Notes: a model not told the origin generated them from the sequence alone. Positions 9,150 to 18,289 are shown, counted from the first letter of the stretch. The stretch is DNA of 64,000 nt from BQWY01 sp046351095 (GCA_046351095.1 JAXLZC010000001.1:1860001-1924000), one strand, 5' to 3'. A program made the numbers and translations.

Positions 9150-10838
9150 TCAGCGGCGCTCGGAGGTCGGCGCGAGGGTAATCTGGCGATCGACGAAGGT
9201 CCGCACGCTGGGATCGTTGGACACGAACAGCACGGTCCACGGCTCGTCCTTGGCGCACAGTCGCCGCAACAACACGTCGCGTGTCCCGGGCCAGAGGCTG
9301 TGTAGGGTGCCGTCGAAAATCAGCAGCGGCGGACGCGTCACGATCGCACGCGCGAGCAAAATCCGCAGGATCTGACTGCGCGACAGCGCGACATCCGGCG
9401 CGTCCGTCCGCGTTTGAATGCCGAGCGGGAGCCGATCGATCTCGCCTTCCAATTCGACAAACTGCAGCGCCCACGAGACTTCGGCGTATCCGACACCGTC
9501 GCGACCAAGCGCGATATTCTCTTGCACCGTGCCGTGAATGAGTGTGGGATGCGAGTCCAGCATCAACCCGCGGTGGCGATTCATCGAACGCGGACTGACC
9601 TCGACGAGATTGACGTCGTTATAGCGAATGAGACCGGACGTCGGGCGCGTCAGCCCCGCCAGCAGCCGCACCATCGCCGCTTTCGACGCCCCGTTCGGCG
9701 TCAGCACGACGACTTTTTCGCCCGGCGCAATGTCGCACGTGAAGTCGTCGATAGGTCGTGCGCCCGCGTCATCCTCCACGACGGCATGATGACAGGTCAC
9801 ACGCAGACCGCCGCTCCGCTCCTCGTGCAACGGCGTCACCTGTTCGCCGGACGTCGGCACACGCGGTTGCGCAAACACACCCGCGAGTTCCCGCATAGAC
9901 GTAAACAGGAAAAAGACGGCAACCATCCGGCGCGCCAGCGTATCCATATGCATCAACAGATTGCCGACGAGGATTTCCGCTCCGGCAAACTGCCCGACGG
10001 TAATCTGCCGATCCACGACCAACATGCCCGCCGTCGCGATCATGGCGGCATGGCCGAAGGCCAGCCAAAAGGCCGTCGCCTTATACTGCCGCCCGGTGAG
10101 GGTATCGGAGCGTTGTTGTCGCACACGAATGTAGGGATGGAGCAGGGCATCCGTACGCGCTACGAGATGTTCGCGACTTTCCACCGCACGCAGATGCACT
10201 GCGTTGTCCGCCACGTTTCGGATCCAATCCACGAGTTGATAATTGAATTGCGACATCTTGAGCGTGATTAAAAACCCGCCGCGTCCGAAAAACGTGAGCA
10301 TCCCCCAGTACCCGAGGAAGAGCACCGCCAAAAACGCGAGGAATGCGGGGCTGGCGAACATCAACATAAACGCCGCGACGCTTCCAGCCACCGCCACATT
10401 GAAGAGGTCGGCGACCATCATCACGAGCGCGCGCGTCATCAAGTCCGCCTCGACAAAGCGGTGCGCATGGCGGCCCGCCGACCGCTCGTCCGCCAACGCG
10501 GGCAGCACCTCGGTGAACGCCACGGCAATCCTGGTGTAGACGCGCTGCTGCAGCGTCTCCACCGCACGCGCCTGTCGCTCGCGGAGATAGGCCACACCCA
10601 AGAGGGCGACGAAGACCGCCCCCGCGAGGGTGAACACCATACGCGCTTCCATCGAAAACGAGAACGTGCTCACCAATTCTTGCACCGCGATCGGCACGCA
10701 CAAAAAGAGCGAGCCGATGCCGACGGCATAGGAGCCGATGATGACCAGCATGCCGCGCTCGAGCCGAATGAGTTGCGCGAGGTGCGCAACCATGTCGCGG
10801 AGCACATGCGTCAATGTGTATTGCGGATCCTGGTGCAT
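9150..10838 (-). CDS. ABC exporter-like protein with degenerate nucleotide-binding domain
   Basis: About 562 aa from the ATG at 10838; a TTG at 10850 is an alternative start, and neither has a strong ribosome site. About five to six membrane segments occupy residues 25-290, arranged like a type IV ABC exporter. The C-terminal domain aligns with an ABC ATPase but key residues are lost. Walker A reads TPNGASKAAM: the Lys (about 385) is kept, but the Gly before it and the Ser/Thr after it are replaced. The signature reads LSRSQ instead of LSGGQ, and Walker B reads LLIFDGTL with Gly where the catalytic Glu belongs. ATP hydrolysis is doubtful. It may be a structural, regulatory or decaying half-transporter. 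Confidence 0.7.
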   Translation of the reverse strand: MHQDPQYTLTHVLRDMVAHLAQLIRLERGMLVIIGSYAVGIGSLFLCVPIAVQELVSTFSFSMEARMVFTLAGAVFVALLGVAYLRERQARAVETLQQRVYTRIAVAFTEVLPALADERSAGRHAHRFVEADLMTRALVMMVADLFNVAVAGSVAAFMLMFASPAFLAFLAVLFLGYWGMLTFFGRGGFLITLKMSQFNYQLVDWIRNVADNAVHLRAVESREHLVARTDALLHPYIRVRQQRSDTLTGRQYKATAFWLAFGHAAMIATAGMLVVDRQITVGQFAGAEILVGNLLMHMDTLARRMVAVFFLFTSMRELAGVFAQPRVPTSGEQVTPLHEERSGGLRVTCHHAVVEDDAGARPIDDFTCDIAPGEKVVVLTPNGASKAAMVRLLAGLTRPTSGLIRYNDVNLVEVSPRSMNRHRGLMLDSHPTLIHGTVQENIALGRDGVGYAEVSWALQFVELEGEIDRLPLGIQTRTDAPDVALSRSQILRILLARAIVTRPPLLIFDGTLHSLWPGTRDVLLRRLCAKDEPWTVLFVSNDPSVRTFVDRQITLAPTSERR

Positions 10839-10858
10839 CGTGGCGCGCAAACGACAAA

Positions 10859-10911
10859 GGGCCCCTACCGTGCCCTACGGTAGGAGCCCTTCCATGGACA
10901 CCCCTCCTACC
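10859..10911 (-). promoter_or_regulatory. Mutually exclusive hairpins with mini-ORF (attenuator-like) or terminator
   Basis: On the minus strand, segment A GGTAGGAG (10911-10904) can pair with B CTCCTACC (10886-10879). B also forms one arm of a 13-bp stem (10889-10859) with C GGTAGGGG (10869-10862), loop AGGGC, followed by TTTGTCGTTT. Between A and B a strong AGGAGG ribosome site precedes an ATG with five further sense codons and TAG. The A:B pairing would hide that ribosome site. The element lies 21 nt before the ABC gene ATG and 158 nt after the TSUP gene. It is either the TSUP terminator or a leader attenuator for the ABC gene. Confidence 0.45.
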
Positions 10912-11069
10912 ATGCGGCAGGAGTCATCAGCGACCGATCATCGGCGACCGGCAGCGGTTCAGGCGAACCCCATCGCCTTCGTCTCATCGTGGGTGCGTAT
11001 GCTACTCGCTGTGCGCACAGAGGTCAACGTGCGACAGGGGCGGCGACCGCTCCCCGCATATGCATGTCG

Positions 11070-11795
11070 CTACTGCAGCAGCGACTTGGTGAGCAGGACG
11101 AGTCCGGATGCGAACAAAAAGATGGCGAAGACCCCTCGGAACTGTTCCGTATTGAGTTTCGCATAGAGCAGTCGATCGGCGGCGAGGAACACGCCGACGC
11201 CGAGGGCCATATACAGCGCCATCGTCACGGGCACGAATCGCGTCGTCCCACCCACCAGTAACGTCGCCAATTGGAACAGCGCAAAGGTTCCGTAGGCGGC
11301 GGCCGTCGTACCGCGCGCCACATCCTTCTCGAAGGGTTTGCTGTGCACCAGCGCCGTCAACAGGGAGCCCCCTAAATTGGTCAACCCATGTACGATTCCC
11401 ATCGCCAGCACGTATAGACGCTCGAAGCGCACCATCGCGCGCAACCCGCGGTCGATCGCAGGAACCGCCCCCTTCATCGCAACAAACAGTAAAAACGTTC
11501 CGACAATCGGCAGCATATTCACGGCGCTGCGCGCCACAAAGAACAGACTCAGCACGATGCAGGGGACGGCAAAGAGCAGCACACGCAGATACAACTGTCG
11601 ATCGATGTCGCCCAGATGACGCATGACTTGCAGCGTATTGATCGTCAGCGAGATCGGCAAAAGAATCGACAGCGCCGTCAGAAAATCGTAGCCCAGCACC
11701 AAAAGGAGCGGCGTCCCGAACAACAGCACCCCCACGCCGAACAACGATTGAATCATCGCCGTCCCGATGACGACCGCCACAATATCCCACTGCAT
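11070..11795 (-). CDS. TSUP-family (TauE/SafE) permease
   Basis: This 241-aa protein is mostly hydrophobic, with seven or eight membrane segments. It shows the TSUP pattern: a GVGVLLFGTPLLLVLGYDF motif near the N-terminus and a GLTNLGGSLLTALV repeat after the midpoint. A GGGAG ribosome site precedes the ATG at 11795. TSUP proteins export or import small sulfur-containing or organic anions such as sulfite, sulfoacetate and taurine-derived ions. No sulfur-metabolism gene is adjacent, so the substrate cannot be assigned. It lies upstream of the degenerate ABC gene on the same strand, separated by about 230 bp that contain a strong hairpin. Confidence 0.85.
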   Translation of the reverse strand: MQWDIVAVVIGTAMIQSLFGVGVLLFGTPLLLVLGYDFLTALSILLPISLTINTLQVMRHLGDIDRQLYLRVLLFAVPCIVLSLFFVARSAVNMLPIVGTFLLFVAMKGAVPAIDRGLRAMVRFERLYVLAMGIVHGLTNLGGSLLTALVHSKPFEKDVARGTTAAAYGTFALFQLATLLVGGTTRFVPVTMALYMALGVGVFLAADRLLYAKLNTEQFRGVFAIFLFASGLVLLTKSLLQ

Positions 11796-11954
11796 GCTGG
11801 AGCACTCCCGTTGCCGCCGACGGACCGCGCGCCTTATACGAATCGGCAGCCAACTCTGTCAATGAGGCAGCGTAGCTACGCACCCATCAACTAGAGATTA
11901 CCCGTACGTCTTTCCCCTCGATTCCCGACGATGGCCTCTGTATAGTGCGCGCCG

Positions 11955-12950
11955 ATGATACGCCGTTTCGCCTCTTCGTCGCGGTACGTCCACGGCTTCC
12001 GGGTCCTTCCGCTCCTTGTTGGCTGGCTACTCATTGCCACGCCGACGGTGCAGGGGGAAAGTCCTGCGCCGAGTGTGCACTGGGGCGCCATCGCCTTCCC
12101 CGACCAAGACCGCACACTCGACCTGGTGGGCCTCACCGTCAACCGCTTCACCGAATTCGACGGCGATGGGCGTCGCTACAACAACATCCACGAAACGGCC
12201 GGCTTCAACTTCGTCTCGCTCAGTTGGACGGAGAAACTCAGTCGCTTTCCAGGCTGGAACCTCAATCTCACAGGCGGCGGCGGGCCGACCGCCGATGGAT
12301 TCACACGGTTTCTGCAAAACGACGTGATCCATCGCTTCCGTGGCCTCACGCCGGTCCCCGTCGATCAAAAACGCGAAGCCTTCGATTTTATGTTAAGCGG
12401 CTCGCTCAACCGCTGGATGAATTGGTTCGGCGACCGCACCCAAGCTTTCGCCGGATTCGGTGTCGCGGGCGGCACCCTGTATTATGAGCCGTGGGTGAAC
12501 GTGGGCGTGCGACACCTGGCCCTGTCCGACGTGGGCAAAACCCTGTGGGGCAGCTCACGTGGTTTGGAGACGCTGTCCGATTGGGTGCGGTTTTCGATGA
12601 TGGGTCGCTACGGCCGCATCTTTCAGAGTGCGGCGTTCGACTACATGGCCACGGCCAACTACATGGCCCAGGCCGCGATTTCGCTCGCCGACTTTCGCGA
12701 CGACATCGCGCATCCACCGCGGTGGGAATTGGAGATCGCCGTGACCGTCGACTCCGGTCTTTTCGTCGACTATGCAGGGAAGGGGCTCGAGGAGCGATTC
12801 GTCTCGGTGGCGCTACACATGCCCTACGTGACGTTTGAAACGTGGAACGACCTGATCAACCAGAAGGACTACGGACCGACGTTCGGCGCGCGATTCATTC
12901 TCGACTTGCGGGAAATTTATTATGGCCTCAAAGGCAAACCGATTTCGTGA
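11955..12950 (+). CDS. Secreted envelope protein of unknown function
   Basis: This 331-aa protein starts with a basic n-region and a hydrophobic stretch (about 17-31) ending in a VQG-type cleavage site, which suggests export. The mature part is rich in aromatic and Gly residues with alternating hydrophobic strands, for example LNLTGGGGP and FAGFGVAGGTLYYEPW, and it ends in a strand-rich region. This is compatible with a beta-barrel or a periplasmic beta-sandwich. I do not recognise the family. It is flanked by the divergent TSUP gene and overlaps nothing; the convergent DUF486 gene ends 9 bp downstream. Confidence 0.6.
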   Translation: MIRRFASSSRYVHGFRVLPLLVGWLLIATPTVQGESPAPSVHWGAIAFPDQDRTLDLVGLTVNRFTEFDGDGRRYNNIHETAGFNFVSLSWTEKLSRFPGWNLNLTGGGGPTADGFTRFLQNDVIHRFRGLTPVPVDQKREAFDFMLSGSLNRWMNWFGDRTQAFAGFGVAGGTLYYEPWVNVGVRHLALSDVGKTLWGSSRGLETLSDWVRFSMMGRYGRIFQSAAFDYMATANYMAQAAISLADFRDDIAHPPRWELEIAVTVDSGLFVDYAGKGLEERFVSVALHMPYVTFETWNDLINQKDYGPTFGARFILDLREIYYGLKGKPIS

Positions 12951-12959
12951 ACGCCGACG

Positions 12960-13289
12960 CTACCATTCCTTAAAAATCACGAAGACTGCGGCGACGATCA
13001 GGGCAAATCCCACCACGTAGTTCCACTTCAGTGCTTCTTTTAGATAGACGACCGAAAACACGGAAAACACCAGCAACGTGATGACCTCTTGAATGGTCTT
13101 CAGCTGCGCGGCACTGAACTGCGCGTGGCCGATTCGATTCGCCGGTACCTGGAAACAATATTCGAGGAAGGCGATGCCCCAACTCACAAGAATCACCGTG
13201 AAAAGCGGCGTCTCTTTAAACTTCAGATGCCCGTACCAAGCAAACGTCATAAAAACATTGGAAATCGTCAGCAGCAGAATCGTGTACAT
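12960..13289 (-). CDS. DUF486 / DMT-type small membrane protein
   Basis: The start is the ATG at 13289, which has a GGGAG site 5 nt upstream; this gives 109 aa. It has four membrane segments. The pattern matches the DUF486 family, with an N-terminal TILLLTISNVFMTFAWYGHL, a central Trp-Gly-Ile-Ala-Phe-Leu-Glu-Tyr stretch and an NRIGH motif. The family resembles half-size drug/metabolite transporters; its function is not established. It lies 82 bp downstream of uvrA on the same strand and may be cotranscribed with it. Confidence 0.85.
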   Translation of the reverse strand: MYTILLLTISNVFMTFAWYGHLKFKETPLFTVILVSWGIAFLEYCFQVPANRIGHAQFSAAQLKTIQEVITLLVFSVFSVVYLKEALKWNYVVGFALIVAAVFVIFKEW

Positions 13290-13371
13290 GGAATCTCCCG
13301 TGTAGATTCGATGCAGCTCTGCGCTCACTGGCGGACTGCCAATGGCCGACAGAGATGTCGGCCTTCAGGAG

Positions 13372-15879
13372 CTACAGGCCGACTTCTTTGAGGACTTGCC
13401 CGGTGTAGGACTGTTTGGCACGCGCGATGTCGGCCGGAGGCCCTTGCGCCACAATGGTTCCGCCGCGGTCGCCGCCTTCCGGTCCAAGGTCGACGATCCA
13501 ATCGGCGTTCCGAATCATATCGAGGTTGTGTTCGATGACGAGCACCGTATTGCCCGCCTCCACGAGGCGATCCAGCACATCGAGTAACCGCTGCGTATCG
13601 GCGAAGTGCAACCCGGTCGTCGGCTCGTCGAGGATGTAGAGCGTGCGTCCCGTCGCGCGTTTCGACAGCTCGCGCGACAGTTTCACGCGTTGCGCCTCGC
13701 CGCCGGACAGCGTCGTCGCCGACTGCCCAAGCCGAATATAGTGCAGACCGACATCGTGCAGCGTTTGTAACTTCGTTTTGATGAACGGTACGGCGTCGAA
13801 AAATTCGAGCGCCTCGTCCACCGTCATGTTCAAGATTTCGGCGATGCTTTTGCCGCGATACAACACGTCGAGCGTTTCGCGGTTATAGCGCTGGCCCTTG
13901 CACACTTCGCAGGTGACGTAGACATCCGGCAGGAAGTGCATCTCGATCTTGATCAACCCGTCGCCTTCACAGGCCTCACAGCGCCCGCCCTTCACGTTGA
14001 AGCTGTAGCGCCCTGGTTTGTAGCCGCGCACGCGCGACTCGGGCAGTTGCGCAAAGAGATCACGAATGAACGTAAACAGGCCGGTATACGTCGCCGGATT
14101 ACTGCGCGGCGTCCTGCCGATAGGCGACTGGTCGATGTCGATCACCTTGTCGAGCGCATCGACGCCCTTGAGCGCAGCACAGCCGTCGATCTTCGGCTTT
14201 TTCTCCAACAACATCTGCGAGAGCGAATGGAACAGCACTTCCAAAACCAGCGTACTTTTCCCCGAACCGGACACGCCGGTCACACAGGTGAACAGCCCAA
14301 GCGGAATGCGTACGGTCACATCCTTCAGATTGTGTTTGCGCGCGCGCTCGACCGTGACAAAACCCTTTGGCGTCCGTGTGCGAGTCGGCAGACTGACGGC
14401 CGTCGTCCCTTTCAAGTATTGCCCCGTAATGGACTTCGGATTCGCCATGATCTGCGTCGGCGTGCCCTGCGCGATCAGATGACCGCCATGCGCACCGGCG
14501 CCGGGTCCGAGGTCTAAAATGTAGTCCGCCGCCGCCATCGTCTCCGCATCGTGCTCGACCACGATCACAGTGTTGCCCAGATCGCGCAGCCGCAACAACG
14601 TCCGCAGCAGCCGCCGATTGTCGCGCTGGTGGAGGCCGATCGACGGTTCGTCCAAAATGTAGAGCACACCGACAAGGCCCGAACCGATTTGCGTCGCCAA
14701 GCGAATACGTTGCCCTTCGCCGCCCGACAGCGTGGTCGCCGCACGATCGAGCGTCAGGTAATCCAATCCGACATTCACCAAAAAACCGAGCCGCTCACGG
14801 ATTTCTTTTAAGATCCGCTGCCCAATTAATTGCTCTCGGTCGCTGAGTTTGAGGCCGTCGAAGAAGTCCGCCGCCGCCCGCACGGACAGATTCGTAACCT
14901 CCGCGATACTCTGCCTCGCAACTTTCACCGCCAGGCTCTCCGGCTTCAGTCGTGCGCCATGGCAACTCTCGCAGGGTTCCAGCTGCGTGAAGTCTTCGTC
15001 CTCAAGGCTACCTTCCGGCACGACATACCCAATGCCGTCGCAGGCGGGGCAGGCGCCGTGCGGACTATTAAAGGAAAAGACGCGTGGCGTAATTTCGGGA
15101 TAACTGACGCCGCAGGTGATACAGGCCAGTTTGTCGCTGTAAATCTTCACGTCGTCGTCGCCGGTCAACACGCCGACGAGCCCGCCCGCCAACTTAATCG
15201 CCGCTTCCACCGAATCCGCCAACCGTCGTGACAGCGCCTGATCTCGCTTCATCACGATACGATCCACCACCACTTCAATCGTGTGTTTTTTTTGTTTGTC
15301 GAGCGCCAGGTCCTCGGACAAGTCCATCAACTCGCCGTCGACACGCGCGCGGACATATCCGGCCTTACGCATATCGAGCCACTCTTTACGGTATTCACCC
15401 TTCCGTCCGCGGACAATCGGCGCCAGAATTTGCGCCTTGGTCCCATCCGGCATCGCCTGCATGGCATCGACCATCTGCTGCACCGTCTGCGCCGTGATTT
15501 CGTTGCCGCACTGGTGACAGAAGGGATGACCGACGCGCGCGTAGAGCAGGCGTAAGTAGTCATAGATCTCCGTGACGGTCCCGACCGTCGAGCGCGGATT
15601 GTGGCTGGTGCTTTTTTGCTCGATGGAAATGGCGGGCGACAGCCCTTCGATGGAGTCGACGTCGGGCTTGCCCATCTGTTCGAGGAACTGGCGCGCGTAG
15701 GCGGACAGCGATTCGACGTATCGCCGCTGTCCTTCGGCATACAGCGTGTCGAACGCGAGGGAGGATTTGCCCGAGCCGCTCAGCCCGGTGATGACGACGA
15801 GTTTATCGCGGGGGATCTCGACATCGATGTTTTTGAGATTATGTTCCCGCGCGCCCTTGATGACGATGCTGTTTCGCAT
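13372..15879 (-). CDS. uvrA: Excinuclease ABC subunit A, short form
   Basis: UvrA recognises DNA damage in nucleotide excision repair and loads UvrB. The 835 aa from the ATG at 15879 contain both ABC ATPase halves: Walker A GLSGSGKSS near 32-40 and GVSGSGKST near 530, with two LSGGE signatures. They also contain the UvrB-binding region, the CxxC pair of zinc module 1 (ACITCG / CPACDG) and the C-terminal zinc module (GGRCEACEGDG / VTCEVCKG). UvrA is usually about 915-950 aa. Here only about 18 residues separate CPACDG from CESCHGARL, so most of the insertion domain is missing. A TATAAT box 10 nt before the ATG suggests a leaderless transcript. Confidence 0.95.
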   Translation of the reverse strand: MRNSIVIKGAREHNLKNIDVEIPRDKLVVITGLSGSGKSSLAFDTLYAEGQRRYVESLSAYARQFLEQMGKPDVDSIEGLSPAISIEQKSTSHNPRSTVGTVTEIYDYLRLLYARVGHPFCHQCGNEITAQTVQQMVDAMQAMPDGTKAQILAPIVRGRKGEYRKEWLDMRKAGYVRARVDGELMDLSEDLALDKQKKHTIEVVVDRIVMKRDQALSRRLADSVEAAIKLAGGLVGVLTGDDDVKIYSDKLACITCGVSYPEITPRVFSFNSPHGACPACDGIGYVVPEGSLEDEDFTQLEPCESCHGARLKPESLAVKVARQSIAEVTNLSVRAAADFFDGLKLSDREQLIGQRILKEIRERLGFLVNVGLDYLTLDRAATTLSGGEGQRIRLATQIGSGLVGVLYILDEPSIGLHQRDNRRLLRTLLRLRDLGNTVIVVEHDAETMAAADYILDLGPGAGAHGGHLIAQGTPTQIMANPKSITGQYLKGTTAVSLPTRTRTPKGFVTVERARKHNLKDVTVRIPLGLFTCVTGVSGSGKSTLVLEVLFHSLSQMLLEKKPKIDGCAALKGVDALDKVIDIDQSPIGRTPRSNPATYTGLFTFIRDLFAQLPESRVRGYKPGRYSFNVKGGRCEACEGDGLIKIEMHFLPDVYVTCEVCKGQRYNRETLDVLYRGKSIAEILNMTVDEALEFFDAVPFIKTKLQTLHDVGLHYIRLGQSATTLSGGEAQRVKLSRELSKRATGRTLYILDEPTTGLHFADTQRLLDVLDRLVEAGNTVLVIEHNLDMIRNADWIVDLGPEGGDRGGTIVAQGPPADIARAKQSYTGQVLKEVGL

Positions 15880-15888
15880 AGGGCGCGG

Positions 15889-15894
15889 ATTATA
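15889..15894 (-). promoter_or_regulatory. uvrA -10 box, probable leaderless start
   Basis: TATAAT reads on the minus strand at 15894-15889. The predicted start point would fall within a few bases of the uvrA ATG at 15879. No good -35 is visible; TTGCCC is present but only 14 bp away. There is no ribosome site before the ATG. The 12-mer TATAATCCGCGC recurs at the gpsA promoter. Confidence 0.45.
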
Positions 15895-15989
15895 CACCAT
15901 GGGTCGCCGGGCAAGGCCAGCGACGTGGTTGGCGAGACAATCCAAACGAGGGACACTCGGCAGCGTCTCGCGTCTCGCCTCTCTCCGCG

Positions 15990-17282
15990 CTATCGAACGG
16001 TCACATTGCGCGGTACGGCGGGCGCTTGTTGGTCAGCTTGTGAAGCGGGCTTCGCTTCCACCACATAGACCTCCATCCGCCCAGTCTGGTTGCCCCAGTT
16101 GCTGGTGAACGCGATGAACTTGCCGTCGCGGCTGATTGCCGCCTTCGGCTGGGTAGCATAATTCGCCTGCCCTCCGACGCTGCGATGATGCGCAATCCGT
16201 TGGACACGATTGCTGCCGTCCGTCGCGATTTTCACGATTTCGGGGTCGAAGGCTTTGAGGACCGGTCCGGCCGTGGTCGAAAATCGTCCCGCCATTGCCC
16301 AGGTCTCATCGTCCACCAGCATGGAGAATTGATCTTGCTGAGTCGCATAGGACCCCATACCCGGCAAAGGAATCTGCAGCGTCGTCGGTTGATCTAGGCG
16401 ACGGGAGGACAGGGACTGGCCGCTGGTAGCGGCGAAGAGCGTGCCGATGCCTCAATCGCGATGCCAAAAGCCATAGGGACTCGTGAGATGAGCCATCTGT
16501 CGCGGTGGGCTGACGCTGAGATCGAACACATCATCGGTCCCGTCATTAAACACCACGACCAGGTAGCGCCAGGATCTATCGATTTGTACTTCGTCGACAT
16601 TGCCGGTCAACGTTCAGATCAACACCTTATCGGTGCTGCGTTGGCAGACGAGGTAGCCGACCACCTGGTGGGCGCCATCCAAAATGGACAGGGCAAACAC
16701 ATCGTCATCGAGACGTTTCAGCATTTGCTTCAAAAGCCCACCGACGCCATACGTTGTCAGATCCTTCACCAGCGTAGCCTGCTGCGTCTCCACATCGACC
16801 TGCCAAATCTTGTGGCCACCCACCCCGAAGGTCACGGTTGGATGAATCCCAGACCAAGCGAGAACATATTCTTGTAAGCCCGACGGTGGGGCACTGAGGA
16901 GAAATCCGTTGCTTACGCTCAACGTCGCCGGATTGAAGTGAAAGAATTTCGCGCGGGTCTTCGAGAACGTTTCGCCCACGACAAGATACCTATTGTCCTT
17001 ATTGAAGACAGGCCAGTAAGAATAGGCCGTACCGCCCTGACTGTTACCGTCAGCGGCGTCGGTCACACGCAGAATGCGCGTGCCGAACACCGGATCGACA
17101 ATGATGGCCCCGGCCTTCGGCAGCGGCGGCTCGGGATAAACTCCGTAGTCGGTCTTGAGTTGTGCATATGCCAATCCTGCCGCTGCCAGAGTGCATCCCA
17201 CCACCAGCAGGGCCGCACCAGCCTGAATCCGTATCCAAGCGACGGTACAGGCCGCAGGATAGACTGTCGTCGGCTGGAGCAT
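15990..17282 (-). pseudogene. Exported beta-propeller protein interrupted by two in-frame TGA codons
   Basis: An AGGAGG site 6 nt before the ATG at 17282 sets the start. A signal peptide follows (hydrophobic residues 18-42, ending GLAYAQ). The same frame then runs to 15990, 430 codons, broken only by TGA at 16616-16614 and TGA at 16454-16452. Protein-like sequence continues across both: TLTGNVDEVQIDRSWRYLV after the first and GIGTLFAATSGQSLSS after the second. The strand-turn pattern (VFGTRILRVTDA, HKIWQVDVETQQATLV, KAAISRDGKFIAFTSNW) suggests a TolB/WD40-like propeller. Both stops are one C-to-T change from CGA. A recent pseudogene is likely; readthrough or sequence error is possible. Confidence 0.75.
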
Positions 17283-17509
17283 GTGCGCCCTCCTGTTCAA
17301 CAAGTGCAATGTGAGTCCCTGCGACGGCCCGTACCCATCGATGGCATTGTCCCAGGCGTCAGGCGAATACCCGACCGGAACCGTACTGCCGCCGTGCGGC
17401 GGGTTCGAGCAAAGACCGTACGGCGGCCCATGGAGGCACTGCACCTACATCCTTGCTTACGGTCCGCCTCGCTTGACCGTTCGTCGAAGCCGATGCTAGG
17501 GTCTGCCCC

Positions 17510-18289
17510 ATGGCGCATGTCTCCGATCGCACCTTAGCCCCTACGCCGCAAGGCGCTGACGCCCGCACGATTTCGCGCTGGTCGGGCGCTGCGCGCGAAC
17601 AAGCCGTGCAGAATATGTTCACGGCGATTGCGCGCTGGTACGACTTGAACAACACGCTGCTGAGCTTCGGCCTCCACCATCGCTGGAAGCAGCAGACGGC
17701 GGCGCTGGTGCCGATCGTGCCCGGTGGCGCCGCGTTGGATATCGGCGCCGGCACGGCAGACTTAGCCCTGTTGATCGAGCCTCGGTTGCAACCGAACGGC
17801 CGCATCGTTGCCGCGGACCTCAATCACGCCATGCTGGTGGAGGGCCATCGCAAAGTCGTCTCGAAAGGACTGGGCCAACGCATCACCTGCATGGAGGTGA
17901 ATGCGGAACATTTGAGCTTTCCGTCGCAGAGTTTCGATGCCGTCACGACGGGCTTCTGTATGCGGAACGTCGGGAATTTATCGGCGGCCTTTCGCGAAGT
18001 GCACCGCGTCTTGAAGCCGGGCGGACGATTCGTGTGCCTGGAGTTTTCGCGCCCCACACCCGCCTGGCTGCGCGCGCTCTATAATTGGTACTCGTTTACC
18101 TTGCTTCCAAAGGTCGGCACGCTCGTCGCGAAAGACCAGACGGGCGTCTACGAATATCTGCCCGCGTCCATCCGCACGTTCCCCGATCAGGAGACGCTCT
18201 GCCAGCGCTTGCGCGAAGCGGGCTTCCGTGAGGTCACGTATCGTAACCTCACCGGCGGCATCGTCGCCATTCACTCAGCCACTAAATAG
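17510..18289 (+). CDS. ubiE: Demethylmenaquinone / 2-methoxybenzoquinol-type C-methyltransferase
   Basis: This 259-aa class I SAM methyltransferase has the UbiE/MenG signatures: FTAIARWYDLNNTLLSFGLH at the N-terminus, SAM-binding LDIGAGTADLAL, the GFCMRNVGN motif and a C-terminal GVYEYLPASIRTFPD with GGIVAIHSA. The family performs a late ring methylation in menaquinone or ubiquinone synthesis at the membrane. It heads a plus-strand run with two radical SAM genes and a PCP_red protein, although a four-helix-bundle insert starts exactly at its TAG stop. A TTGACC hexamer 31 bp upstream with a weak TAGGGT would give a leaderless or very short leader. Confidence 0.92.
   Translation: MAHVSDRTLAPTPQGADARTISRWSGAAREQAVQNMFTAIARWYDLNNTLLSFGLHHRWKQQTAALVPIVPGGAALDIGAGTADLALLIEPRLQPNGRIVAADLNHAMLVEGHRKVVSKGLGQRITCMEVNAEHLSFPSQSFDAVTTGFCMRNVGNLSAAFREVHRVLKPGGRFVCLEFSRPTPAWLRALYNWYSFTLLPKVGTLVAKDQTGVYEYLPASIRTFPDQETLCQRLREAGFREVTYRNLTGGIVAIHSATK

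Noticed and set aside
16394..16600. A separate small minus-strand gene inside the propeller pseudogene
   Set aside because: It is in a different frame from the propeller and consists of a composition-driven shadow; the pseudogene frame explains the region.
15990..17282. Selenocysteine or systematic UGA recoding to explain the TGA codons in the propeller gene
   Set aside because: The fold has no site expecting Cys/Sec there, ordinary TGA stops end other genes in the window (for example ftsK), and single CGA-to-TGA changes are simpler.
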